The translations under genes and the position numbers were made by a program. From contig NC_088914.1 of the NCBI RefSeq assembly GCF_963576675.1, positions 78,180,441-78,244,440 on the forward strand: a DNA stretch of 64,000 nt, read 5' to 3'. This stretch comes from Euphorbia lathyris. Its lineage: Eukaryota > Streptophyta > Magnoliopsida > Malpighiales > Euphorbiaceae. Below the pieces are notes generated by a model, which saw only the letters and a program-made list of their open reading frames with translations, was not told where the DNA came from and did no database searches. Below, piece after piece: positions 44,273 through 54,629 of the stretch (within the stretch, counting starts at the first letter, position 1; each line of letters begins with the position of its first letter).

Positions 44273-44482
44273 CTTATGCAGTGCCTCATCCTTATGGGAG
44301 ATTTTGACGGAGGTCATGATCAAATAATATTATTCTCCGACCTTCTTGAAACCCTAAAGTCCTCTCCAATACTCCATAGGCTATATTTGCATAGCTTTAA
44401 CAGTTCTGGCTTGAATTATGAATATTCCGTGTTATTGTTCTTAAATGAGCTAGATGAGCTGAATGTCACCTTACCTCTATAA

Positions 44483-45331
44483 GTGACGATGGAGTGAGAC
44501 TGAGGTCCGGGAGACAACTTAGGTCTGTCCAATACAGGATGGTTTTCGGGGAGATGCCTGAAATGTTAAGGAGATCTGTGATTCGTTCATTCCATCGCCC
44601 GTTCCGTGTAGGAGAAATTCCCTACATGGAAGAGATGGAAGATTTTTATGTTGGTTAAATGAACCATTTTTGTTTTTGGTGTGGTTGTGGATTTAATTTT
44701 TGGAATAAATTTTTTCTTTGGGGTTTATTATTCCAGTGTTATATTTTTTGTTAGGATTTCTATTGGAATTTTTATTTTCTAATGTTGGATAATTTTTTAT
44801 TTATGTTGTGATTATTCAAATATGTTTGGATAACCATTGGGATCCTAATTTAATTATTATTCGATTTTGATTGGATAATTTTTTGTATGTTGAATTGGAA
44901 TTGATGAGCTTGAATAATTTTATGTGAGCATTTAATTACGATTTATTAAATCAGTGATTAGTTATTATTGATTTAATGATTATCTTCGACCTTAGTAGTT
45001 AAGATTAGTCAACATTAAGATCGAAATAATAAATCAAAAGTCATCTTAATTCCTTACAACAACCATATATTTCTATTTTTTATTTTTGTAATAAGTTGCA
45101 AAATCGTTACTTGTGAGTAACAAAATTCTCTAAGCATTAATGTATCTAATTAGTTGGATCTAATACTAAAGTGTAAAGGGTAATTTGAGCCACTTCGGTC
45201 TCATTTTCGAATCGAAATTTAGAATGAAAATTTGATTGATTAGATATAAGTTGTCTAGAGAATTAATGCGTGTATTGAACCTTTAATAACTTCTTACTAA
45301 GTCGTGCAATACCATTGTAGATCAGTCATCA
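44483..45331 (+). other. outer copia leader between small ORF and gag
   Basis: The first 175 bp continue an open frame to 44658 (see the split leader ORF). The remainder is T-rich noncoding leader with no further signal recognised. Confidence 0.5.
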
Positions 45332-45748
45332 ATGGCAGCAGCTAGAAAGTCTATAGTTGCTGAACTCAACAAAGACCTGAAATTAAATGGGGATAACTAT
45401 GATGTTTGGTCAATAAAAATAAAGTATGTGCTTGAAGAGCAAGATGTGCTTGCTCACTTAGATACGGTTATGGCCGAACCTGAGGATGGTGCAACTGCTC
45501 AGCTTCACCGAGATTATACGTTATGGAAGAAAAAGGATTCTACTGCCCGCATCATCATGCTGAGTGTCATGGATGATGAGTTCACTAGGCAATTCTGTAA
45601 GATTGAGTCAGCCAAGGGCCCATGGGATGCCTTGGAGGAGAAATTCGGAGGTGTGTCTCTGACTAGGCTCCACTCATTGACAATTAAGTTTGACACTTAC
45701 AAGAAGAGGCCTGATCATACAATGAAAAAGCAGAAATGTCCAACATGA
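45332..45748 (+). pseudogene. outer copia Gag N-terminus, frameshifted
   Basis: The ATG at 45332 starts a Gag of the copia UBN2 type (LNGDNYDVWSIKIKYVLEEQ, LWKKKDSTARIIMLSVMDDE, W-ALEEKFGG). At about 45725-45736 a small deletion shifts translation, and the frame ends within 10 residues ([10 protein letters not shown]). The rest of Gag continues in another frame from 45736. Capsid production from this copy is therefore broken at one site, the only obvious defect of the outer element besides the nested insertion. Confidence 0.85.
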
Positions 45749-48700
45749 TCAGTGAGCTGAATGAAGCAGGTCATCAGTTGACCAATGAGCAGAAAGTGCA
45801 AGCTGTTATCCGCTCTTTGCCAAACAGTTGGGAGCACATGAAGGTGCACCTAACCCACACCGAAGCAATTCAAACCTTCGATGTTGTTTGTCGCCACCTT
45901 GAGCTAGAGGAGGATCGCCTGGCATCGATTAAGATCAATGTTGAAGCCCATTATGTGGGAGCCCACTCAAGTGGGAGGCGTTCCAATCCTCCAAGGCAAA
46001 AGCGTAAGCGCTTCTATGGCCAGGGCAAAGAGCAAGCCAAAGAGCCTGTGAATACAGAAAATAGAAAGGGAAAGAGAACAAAGAACAGAAAGAAACCGAA
46101 GCTTTCACGTGTGAAATGTTTCAACTGCCAAGAAAAAGGACACTATGCAAATGATTGCAAAGTTCCTAAGGTACACTACACTAACTCATGTGTGAGTGAA
46201 ATAAATGTATCTAGCACTGTTCTCATAGCTGAACATGATCCTTTGTGGGTTGTTGATTCAGGTGCAACGGACCATGTGACGAAGGAAAGAGAGACCTTTG
46301 TCGAGTTTCGACGAATTCCAGTCGGTTCAAGATGGATCTATTTGGGAGACAACTCGAGAGTTGCAGTCGAAGGGATTGGCACATGTAGATTGAGTCTATG
46401 TGGCGGTCAAACTCTCCTCCTACAAGATGTTCTCTATGCTCTGAATATTCGGAGAAACCTTATTTCTGTGAACTCTTTGTTAAGAATTGGATTTGCCTTT
46501 CTTTTTGCTAATAACAGTTTGCATTTAAGTTTGGATAATGAATTCTATGGTTCAGGATATGTACTGAATGGTTTGACTATTTTGGATGTTGAATTATATG
46601 ACTCCAATAATTTTTCTGTTACTACTTTTTCTTCTGCGGATAAAGATGTTAGTTTATGGCATGCTAGGTTAAATCATATTGGCCAAGATCGCATGAATCG
46701 TTTAGCCAAAGAGGGCTTACTAGGTAGTTTAAGAAAAGTTGAATTACCTCCATGCGAACCATGTCTTAAAGGAAAAATGCATAGAAAACCATTTGGGAAG
46801 GGTACTAGGGCAGAATTTCCTCTGCAATTAATTCATTTTGATGTCTGTGGTCCAATGAATGTGAGGGCTAGGCATGGGTCCTACTACTTCATCACCTTCA
46901 TAGATGACTATACAAGGTATGGTCACATCTACTTGATGTCTCACAAGTCTGAAGCTTTGAGTTGTTTCAGAAAGTTTATAAACCTTGTTGAAAATCAACT
47001 AGATAAGAAGATCAAAGTTTTGAGAACTGACCGAGGTCGAGAATATCTTTCAGATGAATTCAAAGCTTTATGTGATGAGAAAGGGATAGAGCATCAGTTG
47101 TCTATCCCATACACTCCGCAGCAAAATGATGTTGCCGAGAGGAGAAATAGAACTCTCATTGATATGGTTCAATCTATGATGGCTAAAGCAAACTTGCCTA
47201 TTTCCTATTGGGGAGATGCTTTGCTAACAGCTATATATGTTCTAAACCGAGTGCCCTCTAAGACTGTCACTTCCACTCCTTATGAGCTGTGGACTGGTAG
47301 AAAACCCGATTTGAGTATGCTCAGACCTTGGGGTTGTACTGTTTTTTCCCATGATACCTCTAGCAAATTTGGGAAATTAGGCCCAAGAGGTAGAAAGTGT
47401 GTCTTTATAAGATACCCTGACGTATCAAAGGGATATATCCTAGTGGGAGAAAATAGTGAAGGCCGAGTGACAGAATTTGAATCACGAGACGTCGTCTTCT
47501 TAAAGAATGAGTTTCATAAGCTAGGAGAAGTTGACACTGATCTCACTCTGTTTGAGGAAATAGATTCAAACGGACCTCTCCATTCGAGTGGGAGGAATTT
47601 TGAGGATCAAGGTAATGATACCGATCACTACCAGGAACAAGAACAAGGTCAAAGTTTCGAACCTCAAAACGTTTCGAATGTGACAGATCCTTATTTAAGT
47701 GGGAGTTTGATTCCTGATTCTTGTGAGAATTTGGGACAAAGTCTAAGAGATAGGATTCCGGGTTATGATGAATACATGAGAGAAGTTTATCAAAACTCGG
47801 AACCGCACCGTACTAAAAGGCAAAGAGTTGATAGTCGACGATTTGGTATCGAAGGCACAGCTCTTTTAGTAACTCCAAATGATGACGCGGAACCTAGAAA
47901 TGCTAAAGAAGCTTTCACTTCTCCGGAAAAAGACAAATGGACTATAGCAATGCAAGAGGAACTAGATTCTATGATATCCAACCATGTTTGGGAACTGGTT
48001 GATCTGCCAAAGGGTAGAAAAGCTGTTGGGAGCAGATGGGTTCTCAAAGTGAAGCGAAGGGCTGACAATAGTATCGAAAGGTACAAAGCTCGCCTTGTCG
48101 CTAAAGGCTATACACAACAGGAAGGAATAGACTTCGAGGAGACATTCTCACCTGTTGTAAGGTTTACATCTATTAGACTAATCTTAGCTATTGTAGCAAG
48201 TTTAGACCTAGAGCTACATCAGATGGATGTTAAGACTGCTTTTCTCAATGGAGAATTGAGCGAAGAGATCTATATGTCACAGCCAGAGGGCTTCGTGGTA
48301 AAAGGCTCCGAGCATAAGGTCTGCAAATTGAAAAAGTCAATTTATGGCCTTAAACAGTCCTCTAGGCAATGGTACCTTCGTTTTCACAATCAAATGATTT
48401 CGAATGGCTTTAAGATGCTTGAAGAGGACCATTGTGTCTACACGAAACGGTCGGGTAGAAATTTTGTCATTTTATCTCTGTATGTAGATGACATACTGAT
48501 AGCAGGAAATGACATAGAATTTGTAAACCAAATCAAAGCTTGGCTAAACTCAAGTTTTGAAATGAAAGATATGGGTGAAGCCGCATACATACTTGGGGTT
48601 AAGATTTCAAGGGATCGATCAAAGAAACTATTAGCACTGTCTCAAGAGACTTATGTTAACAAAGTCATTGATCGTTTCGGTATGCGTGGAAGTAGGCATG

Positions 48701-49452
48701 TAGATAGCCCGATGACTAAGGACATCACCCTAAGTACCAAAATGTGTCCAAAGAATCCAAACGAAAAGAAAAGGATGGAAAAAGTTCCATATACAAGTGT
48801 CGTAGGTAGTCTAATGTACGCCATGTTGTGTACAAGACCTGATATCTGTCATGCCGTTGGGATGGTGAGTAGATATCAGTCCAACCCAAGACTAGCATAT
48901 TGGGCAGCTGTGAAGAGGATACTGAGGTACCTCAAAGGAACAGCAGATTATTCTCTATGCTATCAAGGTAAAGACCTAAATTTGAGAGGATACACGGATG
49001 CTGATTGGGCAGGAGACTTGGACGAAAGAAAGTCCACGTCAGGCTATGTGTTCTTTCTAGGAAATGGCGCGATTTCCTGGAGTAGCAAGAAACAAACTTG
49101 TGTAGCCCTGTCCACCATGGAAGCTGAATACGTATCGTATTCATCAGTAGTTCAAGAGGCTGTTTGGCTGAATCGGTTCCTAAACAACTTGAATGTAACC
49201 AATTGTCAAACCCAAGTCATAGTTAACAGTGACAGTCAATCTGCTATAGCTTTCGCTAAGGACCAGAGGTTCCACAGCAAATCAAAGCACATAGAGATTA
49301 AGTATCATTTTGTCAAGGACTTAATTGCACGCAAAGAAGTTAATGTGAAGTATATATCTACTCATGACATGGTGGCAGATCCCCTCACCAAACCAGTCAA
49401 GAGAGATGTTTATGTTAAACATGTTAGATCCCAAGGATTGTTTAGGATCTAA
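45736..49452 (+). CDS. outer copia Gag C-terminus and Pol polyprotein
   Basis: This 1,238-codon frame begins inside Gag ([20 protein letters not shown]), so its first ATG is not the native start. The zinc knuckle [14 protein letters not shown] has C128, C131, H136 and C141. Protease [11 protein letters not shown] carries D174. Pre-integrase [10 protein letters not shown] and CEPCLKGK (about 308-346) precede integrase D369 (HFDVCGP), D432 (RTDRGREY, usually RGGEY) and E468 (NDVAERRNR, usually NGVAERRNR), again DD35E. RT has D831 ([11 protein letters not shown]) and YVDD 916-919. RNase H has [18 protein letters not shown] and [11 protein letters not shown]. The end, [14 protein letters not shown], is the normal copia C-terminus. 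Apart from the upstream shift it looks intact and recent. It most resembles TNT1-94-type proteins. Confidence 0.9.
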   Translation: MSNMISELNEAGHQLTNEQKVQAVIRSLPNSWEHMKVHLTHTEAIQTFDVVCRHLELEEDRLASIKINVEAHYVGAHSSGRRSNPPRQKRKRFYGQGKEQAKEPVNTENRKGKRTKNRKKPKLSRVKCFNCQEKGHYANDCKVPKVHYTNSCVSEINVSSTVLIAEHDPLWVVDSGATDHVTKERETFVEFRRIPVGSRWIYLGDNSRVAVEGIGTCRLSLCGGQTLLLQDVLYALNIRRNLISVNSLLRIGFAFLFANNSLHLSLDNEFYGSGYVLNGLTILDVELYDSNNFSVTTFSSADKDVSLWHARLNHIGQDRMNRLAKEGLLGSLRKVELPPCEPCLKGKMHRKPFGKGTRAEFPLQLIHFDVCGPMNVRARHGSYYFITFIDDYTRYGHIYLMSHKSEALSCFRKFINLVENQLDKKIKVLRTDRGREYLSDEFKALCDEKGIEHQLSIPYTPQQNDVAERRNRTLIDMVQSMMAKANLPISYWGDALLTAIYVLNRVPSKTVTSTPYELWTGRKPDLSMLRPWGCTVFSHDTSSKFGKLGPRGRKCVFIRYPDVSKGYILVGENSEGRVTEFESRDVVFLKNEFHKLGEVDTDLTLFEEIDSNGPLHSSGRNFEDQGNDTDHYQEQEQGQSFEPQNVSNVTDPYLSGSLIPDSCENLGQSLRDRIPGYDEYMREVYQNSEPHRTKRQRVDSRRFGIEGTALLVTPNDDAEPRNAKEAFTSPEKDKWTIAMQEELDSMISNHVWELVDLPKGRKAVGSRWVLKVKRRADNSIERYKARLVAKGYTQQEGIDFEETFSPVVRFTSIRLILAIVASLDLELHQMDVKTAFLNGELSEEIYMSQPEGFVVKGSEHKVCKLKKSIYGLKQSSRQWYLRFHNQMISNGFKMLEEDHCVYTKRSGRNFVILSLYVDDILIAGNDIEFVNQIKAWLNSSFEMKDMGEAAYILGVKISRDRSKKLLALSQETYVNKVIDRFGMRGSRHVDSPMTKDITLSTKMCPKNPNEKKRMEKVPYTSVVGSLMYAMLCTRPDICHAVGMVSRYQSNPRLAYWAAVKRILRYLKGTADYSLCYQGKDLNLRGYTDADWAGDLDERKSTSGYVFFLGNGAISWSSKKQTCVALSTMEAEYVSYSSVVQEAVWLNRFLNNLNVTNCQTQVIVNSDSQSAIAFAKDQRFHSKSKHIEIKYHFVKDLIARKEVNVKYISTHDMVADPLTKPVKRDVYVKHVRSQGLFRI

Positions 49453-50579
49453 GTATACTTCTCATTCTTCATTGTTTTATTTGTAAGACATGAATTATTA
49501 ATAAAGGTTTTATGAATTTTCATCAATACACGAGTGCGAGTATTTAATTGTAAATATTTGCTGTTATGAACTCAAAATGCATGTTTAGACAGAATGTAGC
49601 TCACTCACATGAGCAGTTTCCCCCATTTCGTCAATGTGATGATAAATGAAGGATGAGGTTGTCTTTGAGAAATTTCGAGAGCTTGTTCAATGATAGAAGC
49701 CGTCTTGCTATAGACATGGAAAAGTGTTTCCATTACGGTGCAAGATAACATGTGTTATAAATACATGAAAAAGATTAACAAGTAATCTAAAAGGGCAAGT
49801 TTGCGATAACTTATAGCCTTCTGTCATATCCAGAAGTGATCATCATAAGTGATGAACTAAAGTTAGATGTTCAGGCACATCTAGACCTATGCTTCTGTAT
49901 GGTGTTAATAACATGCTCTTCTTCAGAAAAGAATTGAACACCATAACACATGACCCATACCATGTGTGCTTTAGCGACCATGAGATGGAAAAGTAGATTG
50001 ATCTCGCCTTTTCCTAATGTGAGACTCACGTCATGAAGATGCGCTTCTTGACTATTGTTTATCCTTATAGACCCTAGACTTATTCTAAGAAGTTTAGTCT
50101 GATGTAGCTACCTTGGAAAGGGATACCTCGAGGCTGATGAGATAATACCAACCAAAGAGACCTTGACTGGATAAGCGAATCAAATTATAATGGATAGAAT
50201 AATGTTAAGAGGGAAAGACATCCATTTGAATCATATCTAAGTGTTTCTATTCTTCACAGTCCGGACACTTATGCATATGTGCATATTTGTGAAAAATAGA
50301 TGTACTGTAGAGATCCGAAGACTACAGTGGATATGATATGGAGTCTAGGATAAAAGCATACACCACCGACGATCCATGTTCAAATCTAAGATCTATATAT
50401 CTCTAACGAGTACGTAGTTCCAAGTTTGTTACATGAAAATCGAGCAGCTATATGTTCTAACGAGTATATAGTACTAGAGCTCTCGATAGTATGTCGGTCG
50501 CACGAACTATTTGCAAGAGTATGATAGAGACCGAGATTGAGAAAGTTTGGAATAAGTTCCATTGCGTGCGAGTGAGAGA
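49453..50579 (+). other. 3' untranslated region of the outer copia element
   Basis: A 1.1-kb noncoding stretch between the pol stop and 3' LTR. Near its end tctaacgagta(c/t)(g/a)tagt occurs twice (50401, 50457). A purine tract gagtgagaga (50570-50579) abuts the LTR. Confidence 0.7.
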
Positions 50580-51030
50580 TGTTGGAATTAATTGGATATG
50601 GATCCAATTAAGCCCGCCCGAAATGGAACGGGCCCAAACCCAATAAGAATTAGGGTTAGGTGATCTATTTATTCAGTATAAATAGAAACCCTAATCTATC
50701 ATAATTCTAAGAGAATTAGAAGAGAGTCAGAAATTAGGTTTTGAGATACAGGATCTCTAGAGAATTTTTTCTCTCCTCTTTTTTCCTAAGCCGCCGCCCC
50801 TCTCTCTATTTTTGGGATTCGTCGTCGCTTTAGTTCCTGAACTAATTGTCTTCCTCTCCCAATTCTATTGGCGTGGTTGAAGGCTTGACCGGTGATACTA
50901 GATCAGGTGATTGATCTGAAATCCTTCCGCTGCAAATCAAGAACGGGATCTGCGCTACAAGAGGTAACCCGTAAACCCGTTTACTTATTCGGATAAATAT
51001 ATATGTTGTGAATATATGCTTATCCCAACA
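50580..51030 (+). repeat. 3' LTR of the outer copia element
   Basis: 451-bp near-identical partner of 31214-31663. Confidence 0.95.
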
Positions 51031-51177
51031 ATTAGATCCTGTGTTAAGTGTAATAAAAATATATTATTTTTAAGTAATTTTTCTTAATTGATTTTTTATT
51101 TTATTTTTTTTAGATGTACTCATTATTTATTAGGGCCTTTGTTTGTTACTTTGTCCCCAGATCTCCAAAATCTCATA

Positions 51178-51600
51178 ATCGGTTTTGCTCCTTGTAGAGG
51201 GTGTATGAAAGTTACTACGAATAACTATGTTGTTGGTGCGCCTAAATTTGGGGGTTCAAGTGGAATTTTCAAGAATTTTAGGGGCTTCTCACATACTATT
51301 ACTTTTGTTTTTCCTATTTTGAGTGCATATGCACATTTAGTTGAGTTATATGCTCCGTTTTTTGCAGTCAGGATTACATGGAAGAACAATTAGGGTAATA
51401 TTTGACTGAAATGTGATTCCATCTATGTTGTTAATATTTTTCGTAAGCGTCCTTTAAATGGTCCTTAAGTTTTGCTTCAAGATTCGATTCATTGTTTAGG
51501 TTTGGTCTTTACAATAATTTTTTATTTTCTCATATTTATAAGGAGGATAACCGAATGGCAGACGTTGTAAACCGTTTTGGTAAATGGTTTAATTATTTGA
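51178..51600 (+). pseudogene. LINE RNase H relic
   Basis: With a few changes, the frame from about 51190 follows the plant LINE RNase H plan. APCRGCMKVTTNNYVVGAP stands where P-x-GW-K-NTDGA-x-G-P is usual, GGSSGIFKNFRGF where GG-GG-FRD-RG is usual, and VRITWKNN then LKCDSIYVV where AIE-AW--GW-NLWLECDS-VV is usual. At about 51540-51580 YKEDNRMADVVNRFG matches the last block H-YREGNRVADALA. Two stops (after WKNN and GNI) and loss of the first catalytic D show that it is dead. The rest of ORF2 is not seen to the left because the outer copia element lies there. Confidence 0.6.
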
Positions 51601-51688
51601 ATTAGTGGTTCTCTTATCAAGATTTTTGTAACTTCTTTAATTCATATGATTTATCGAGAAGGGAGGAGTTTCGCTTTTTATATTTTAT

Positions 51689-51934
51689 TTATAAACTTTT
51701 AGTTGGTTTTAATGATATTTGTATTCTGGGAATAGAAAAAAGATTCGTGTCGGTCTTGGCACAAACTATGAAAGACTTCACAGAGTGCTGAATGATTGAA
51801 TTCAATGGTTCACCCGCTTCAACATCTGAGAGGTGTTGGGTCTTGGTTCGTGATCCAATACGGAATAGCTTGCGTTGATCAGCCAAGTGCCCTTTCCTTG
51901 GATAGACTCCTAAAAATGATGTTTCGGGAAGATT
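51689..51934 (-). other. unidentified 80-codon open frame
   Basis: A minus-strand frame of about 80 codons (GVYPRKGHLADQRKLFRIGS ... LNSIIQHSVKSFIVCAKTDT) has balanced composition and is open to a TAA at 51689. The first ATG-like start is internal (51886). I do not recognise the family. It lies near organellar and rRNA debris and might share that kind of origin, or be a host exon relic. It could also be chance. Confidence 0.25.
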
Positions 51935-52672
51935 TGATCCAATTCCTCAGGGTGAATTAGTCATTGGTGAGTTTTTAGGGTTTTAACCTATGTGGAATTT
52001 CTTTAGTGACTTTTGGCTCCAACTTTTAATTAAAACAATGGTAATGTAGTCTTTCATTTATTAGGAAGAATTGGTCAAGAAAACTATTTTATTTGGATCG
52101 TAATTCAGCAATTAATTAAAAACATAAACCTTTCTTATTAGTATTTTTGTTTTCAACTTGCTTTTCATTGCATCATAAAATTGGTTAATAAATTAAATAG
52201 TCAAATGCCACTTATATTAAAAATTAGTACTAATTTTTTTTATCATTTAACTTTATCTTGACTTACACGGCGTGACGAAGGAAATTGAAACTAAACTTGT
52301 AAATCCAAAGTCAAACCATAAATACCAACAAATCTTAAATTGGTGATAGAAAAAAATATATCTAAAGAGTTGGTTTATCCCAAAATTTTCTCGTCCTTTA
52401 TCCAAATGGAAAGTTGATTTGGCTTTTTTTTTTTTTTTTTTAATTATTTTATCCTTTATAGTATTATTTTTTTAGTAAATAGTCTAAAATAATTTAAATG
52501 AACAACATTGGAAAACGAAGAAGCAAAAGTCAAAGTAGCATTGAAGTATCGAAGCATTTAATAGCATATGTTTAAATTACATCAATACCCCTTAATGTTG
52601 ACCTTATTTACACATTATTAACTCGAGTTAATAGGTGTTTTACCATTTTTCACGTAAAAATAACAAATGGTA
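51935..52672. other. no gene seen
   Basis: AT-rich DNA with a T run at 52423-52441; nothing recognised. Confidence 0.5.
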
Positions 52673-52757
52673 CTTAGGACAGTGTGTTATCTTTACCGCC
52701 CAACCAAACTCTCCACCTGACAATGTCTTCCGTCCGGATCGGCCATCGAAGCAACCG
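52673..52757 (-). rRNA. fragment resembling nuclear 25S rRNA
   Basis: The plus strand reads accaaactctccacctgaca then atgtcttccgtccggatcgg and ccatcgaagcaacc. It is close to the reverse complement of the plant 25S rRNA segment around ggcggaagacattgtcaggt. ggccatcgaagcaacc fits the nuclear form (ggccgccgaagcgacc) better than the plastid one. An internal deletion and several substitutions show that it is a dispersed, non-functional piece. Comparison is from memory. Confidence 0.6.
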
Positions 52758-52963
52758 TGTTATCATTTTAAACAACTACTATTTTACATTTCCTAATAAA
52801 ATAACATCTTAAATCACTTCAAAACAAAAAAAATACAAAACGGAAGTAGATTACCTCTACAATGGAGTTTCACATGATGTTGAAATGATCATTTTGATAA
52901 AAAAAAATAACAATTATATTAGAGCATCATTTTAGAGACTTGTTTCATAGTTTTCAACTAAAC

Positions 52964-53176
52964 AGCAGATCTGACGCGACTTACAGATACGCCGACATTA
53001 ATAGCAGGTCTAATTCCACGATAAAAGAGCTCTGTTTCCAAACAGATTTGCCCATCAGTATGGAGATCACATTGGTAGGAATATAGGCCGATACGTCTCC
53101 AGCTTGTGTTTCAATGATGGGTAAGGCGGTCAAGCTACATGCATTTGTCTGGTCCGATCATTTAGCAGCTCTTTCT
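52964..53176 (-). pseudogene. atp1: nuclear copy of a mitochondrial atp1 fragment
   Basis: The minus strand encodes a stretch of F1-ATPase alpha subunit: [34 protein letters not shown] and, after a one-base shift, [19 protein letters not shown] and [23 protein letters not shown] is the plant mitochondrial form; the plastid atpA reads differently there (SADLFNSG). A TGA replaces the codon after ERAAK, and a single-base indel follows IPTNVIS. About 71 codons of a ~510-residue protein are present, so it is a NUMT fragment and cannot be expressed. The residues belong to the nucleotide-binding core. Both ends stop abruptly in AT-rich nuclear DNA. Confidence 0.85.
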
Positions 53177-53856
53177 ATGGTTTGAAAAAAACTACTTTTC
53201 ATTAATAAAAAGTAACCAATACTTCTCTAATAAAACATTTAGAACATGTTTGGTTTATTTGATGTTTGCTGTTATGGTTTGCACTTTTTCAAACATCAAA
53301 GATTCACTGTTTTTATAAAAAGCTACTTTTCAGCTATGAAAGGTAAAAGGGAAGTGTTTAAACACCTAAATCTATCGCTTTTAAAGATGAAAAGGCAAAC
53401 AATAGGAGGAAAGGTAGCTACCAAAGACCCCTTAAAACTTACATTTTTATTATTATGAAAATGCAAATAGAAGGAGAAAATAGAGTAAACAAATATCCAT
53501 TTCATTTAAGAATGTTAAAATGCATATTATTCACAACAATACTACTCATACTCACTATTTATTTATTTTTTATTATTAAAATTATTATGTATTGTTATAT
53601 TTACAATAATGAGAGGATAGAGACTCTATTATAATAAATTATTAATAAAAAGTAAAATAAGAAATGAACTGACAAGGAGTAAGAAGAGACTCATAAATAA
53701 TAGAGGAGAAAAAAAGAATTTTAGTGATTTGAAAACTGATTAAGAGTCATTATAGTTGTTTTTTTAACCAAATCTTTTCAAAATTTAATTTAAGAGCTCA
53801 ATAAATGAGATATTAGGTAATTACACCAATGATTATGGAAATTTAAAGCGTATTAA
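53177..53856. other. no gene; possible MITE remnant
   Basis: acatgtttggttta near 53240 resembles MITE ends, but no inverted partner or TSD was found. Otherwise AT-rich. Confidence 0.4.
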
Positions 53857-53866
53857 TAAAGTTATT

Positions 53867-54588
53867 GAGTAAATTATACCAATGGTACCTGAATTTTATC
53901 ATAATTCACATTTTGGTACCTAGATTACATTTTGTCTCAAAAATATACCCGAAGTAACGATGATCGGACAATTAAGTATATTTTACCGGTTAATGGCCGG
54001 TCAATGAGATTTTGACGAGTAAATTACATTGATGGTACCTGAACTTTACCCGAATTCACATTTTGGTACCTAGTTTCATTTTATCCAAAAAATACACTTC
54101 AAGTAAAAATGACTCAATATTTTAGTATATTTGACCGATCAGTGATTGATCAACCCGAGTTTGACCATTTTAAATTAAAAATTGAGACCAATTATACACT
54201 AAATTAACATAAAATTATAATACTGTCATTTAGCTCATAAATGATAATATTATAATTTTATGTTAATTGAGTGTGTGGTAAGTCCCAATATTTAGTTCAT
54301 GTTACCCGGTCACTAACCGATCAAATGAACTAAATCTTTCAGTCACCTTTACTTGTGTTAGGTTTTTAGGATAAAATAAAATCCAGGTACCGAAGTGTGA
54401 ATTATGGTAAAGTTCAGGTACCATTAATGTAATTAACTCATGAAACTCGCGTTGACCGGTCATAACCGGTAAAAATATACTAAATTGTCCGGTCATCGTT
54501 ACTTCAGGTATATTTTTGGGACAAAATGTAATCTAGGTACCAAAGTGTAATCTATGAAAAGTTCAGGTACCATTGGTGTAGTTTACCC
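53867..54588. mobile_element. foldback Mutator-like element
   Basis: Nearly the whole 722 bp is one inverted repeat: the left arm gagtaaattataccaatgg ... and the reverse complement of the right arm gggtaaactacaccaatgg ... match to near the centre (about 54220). The flanks are a perfect 10-bp duplication TAAAGTTATT (53857-53866, 54589-54598). Each arm holds a second internal copy of its own terminus (gagtaaattacattgatgg at 54017), giving a ~150-bp duplication within the arm. The RNA would form a long hairpin, a likely source of small RNAs. Confidence 0.9.
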
Positions 54589-54629
54589 TAAAGTTATTTT
54601 AAACGGTTAATTTTCTCTCTAGGGCTCTG

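Larger units (their letters stand above)
32487..44482 (+). pseudogene. small leader ORF of the outer copia, split by the SIRE insertion
   Basis: An ATG at 32487 opens a frame that runs to the insertion point at 32650. Beyond the SIRE element, after its second CTTAT copy (from 44278), the same frame continues to a TAA at 44480-44482; the two parts add up to exactly 123 codons including stop. Both halves have ordinary coding texture (N-terminal half basic, with RLLKCRKSKEVRW). From 44479 another frame is open for 60 codons to 44658 (GVRLRSGRQLRS), overlapping the stop, as if one protein had suffered a frameshift. It precedes gag by about 0.85 kb. No family is recognised. The split copy cannot be translated. 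Confidence 0.5.
31214..51030 (+). mobile_element. young Ty1/copia element (outer), split by a SIRE insertion
   Basis: The LTRs at 31214-31663 and 50580-51030 are almost identical, and the TSD ATTAG is perfect (31209-31213, 51031-51035). Without the nested element it is about 8.2 kb. It has a primer site, a 5' leader with an extra small ORF, a Gag broken by one frameshift, an intact 1,238-codon Gag-Pol continuation and a 1.1-kb 3' untranslated region. The Pol resembles TNT1-94-like proteins; I did not fix the lineage. Confidence 0.95.

Noticed and set aside
52964..53176. Plastid atpA as the source of the ATPase alpha fragment
   Set aside because: The [17 protein letters not shown] block is the mitochondrial form; the plastid protein differs there.
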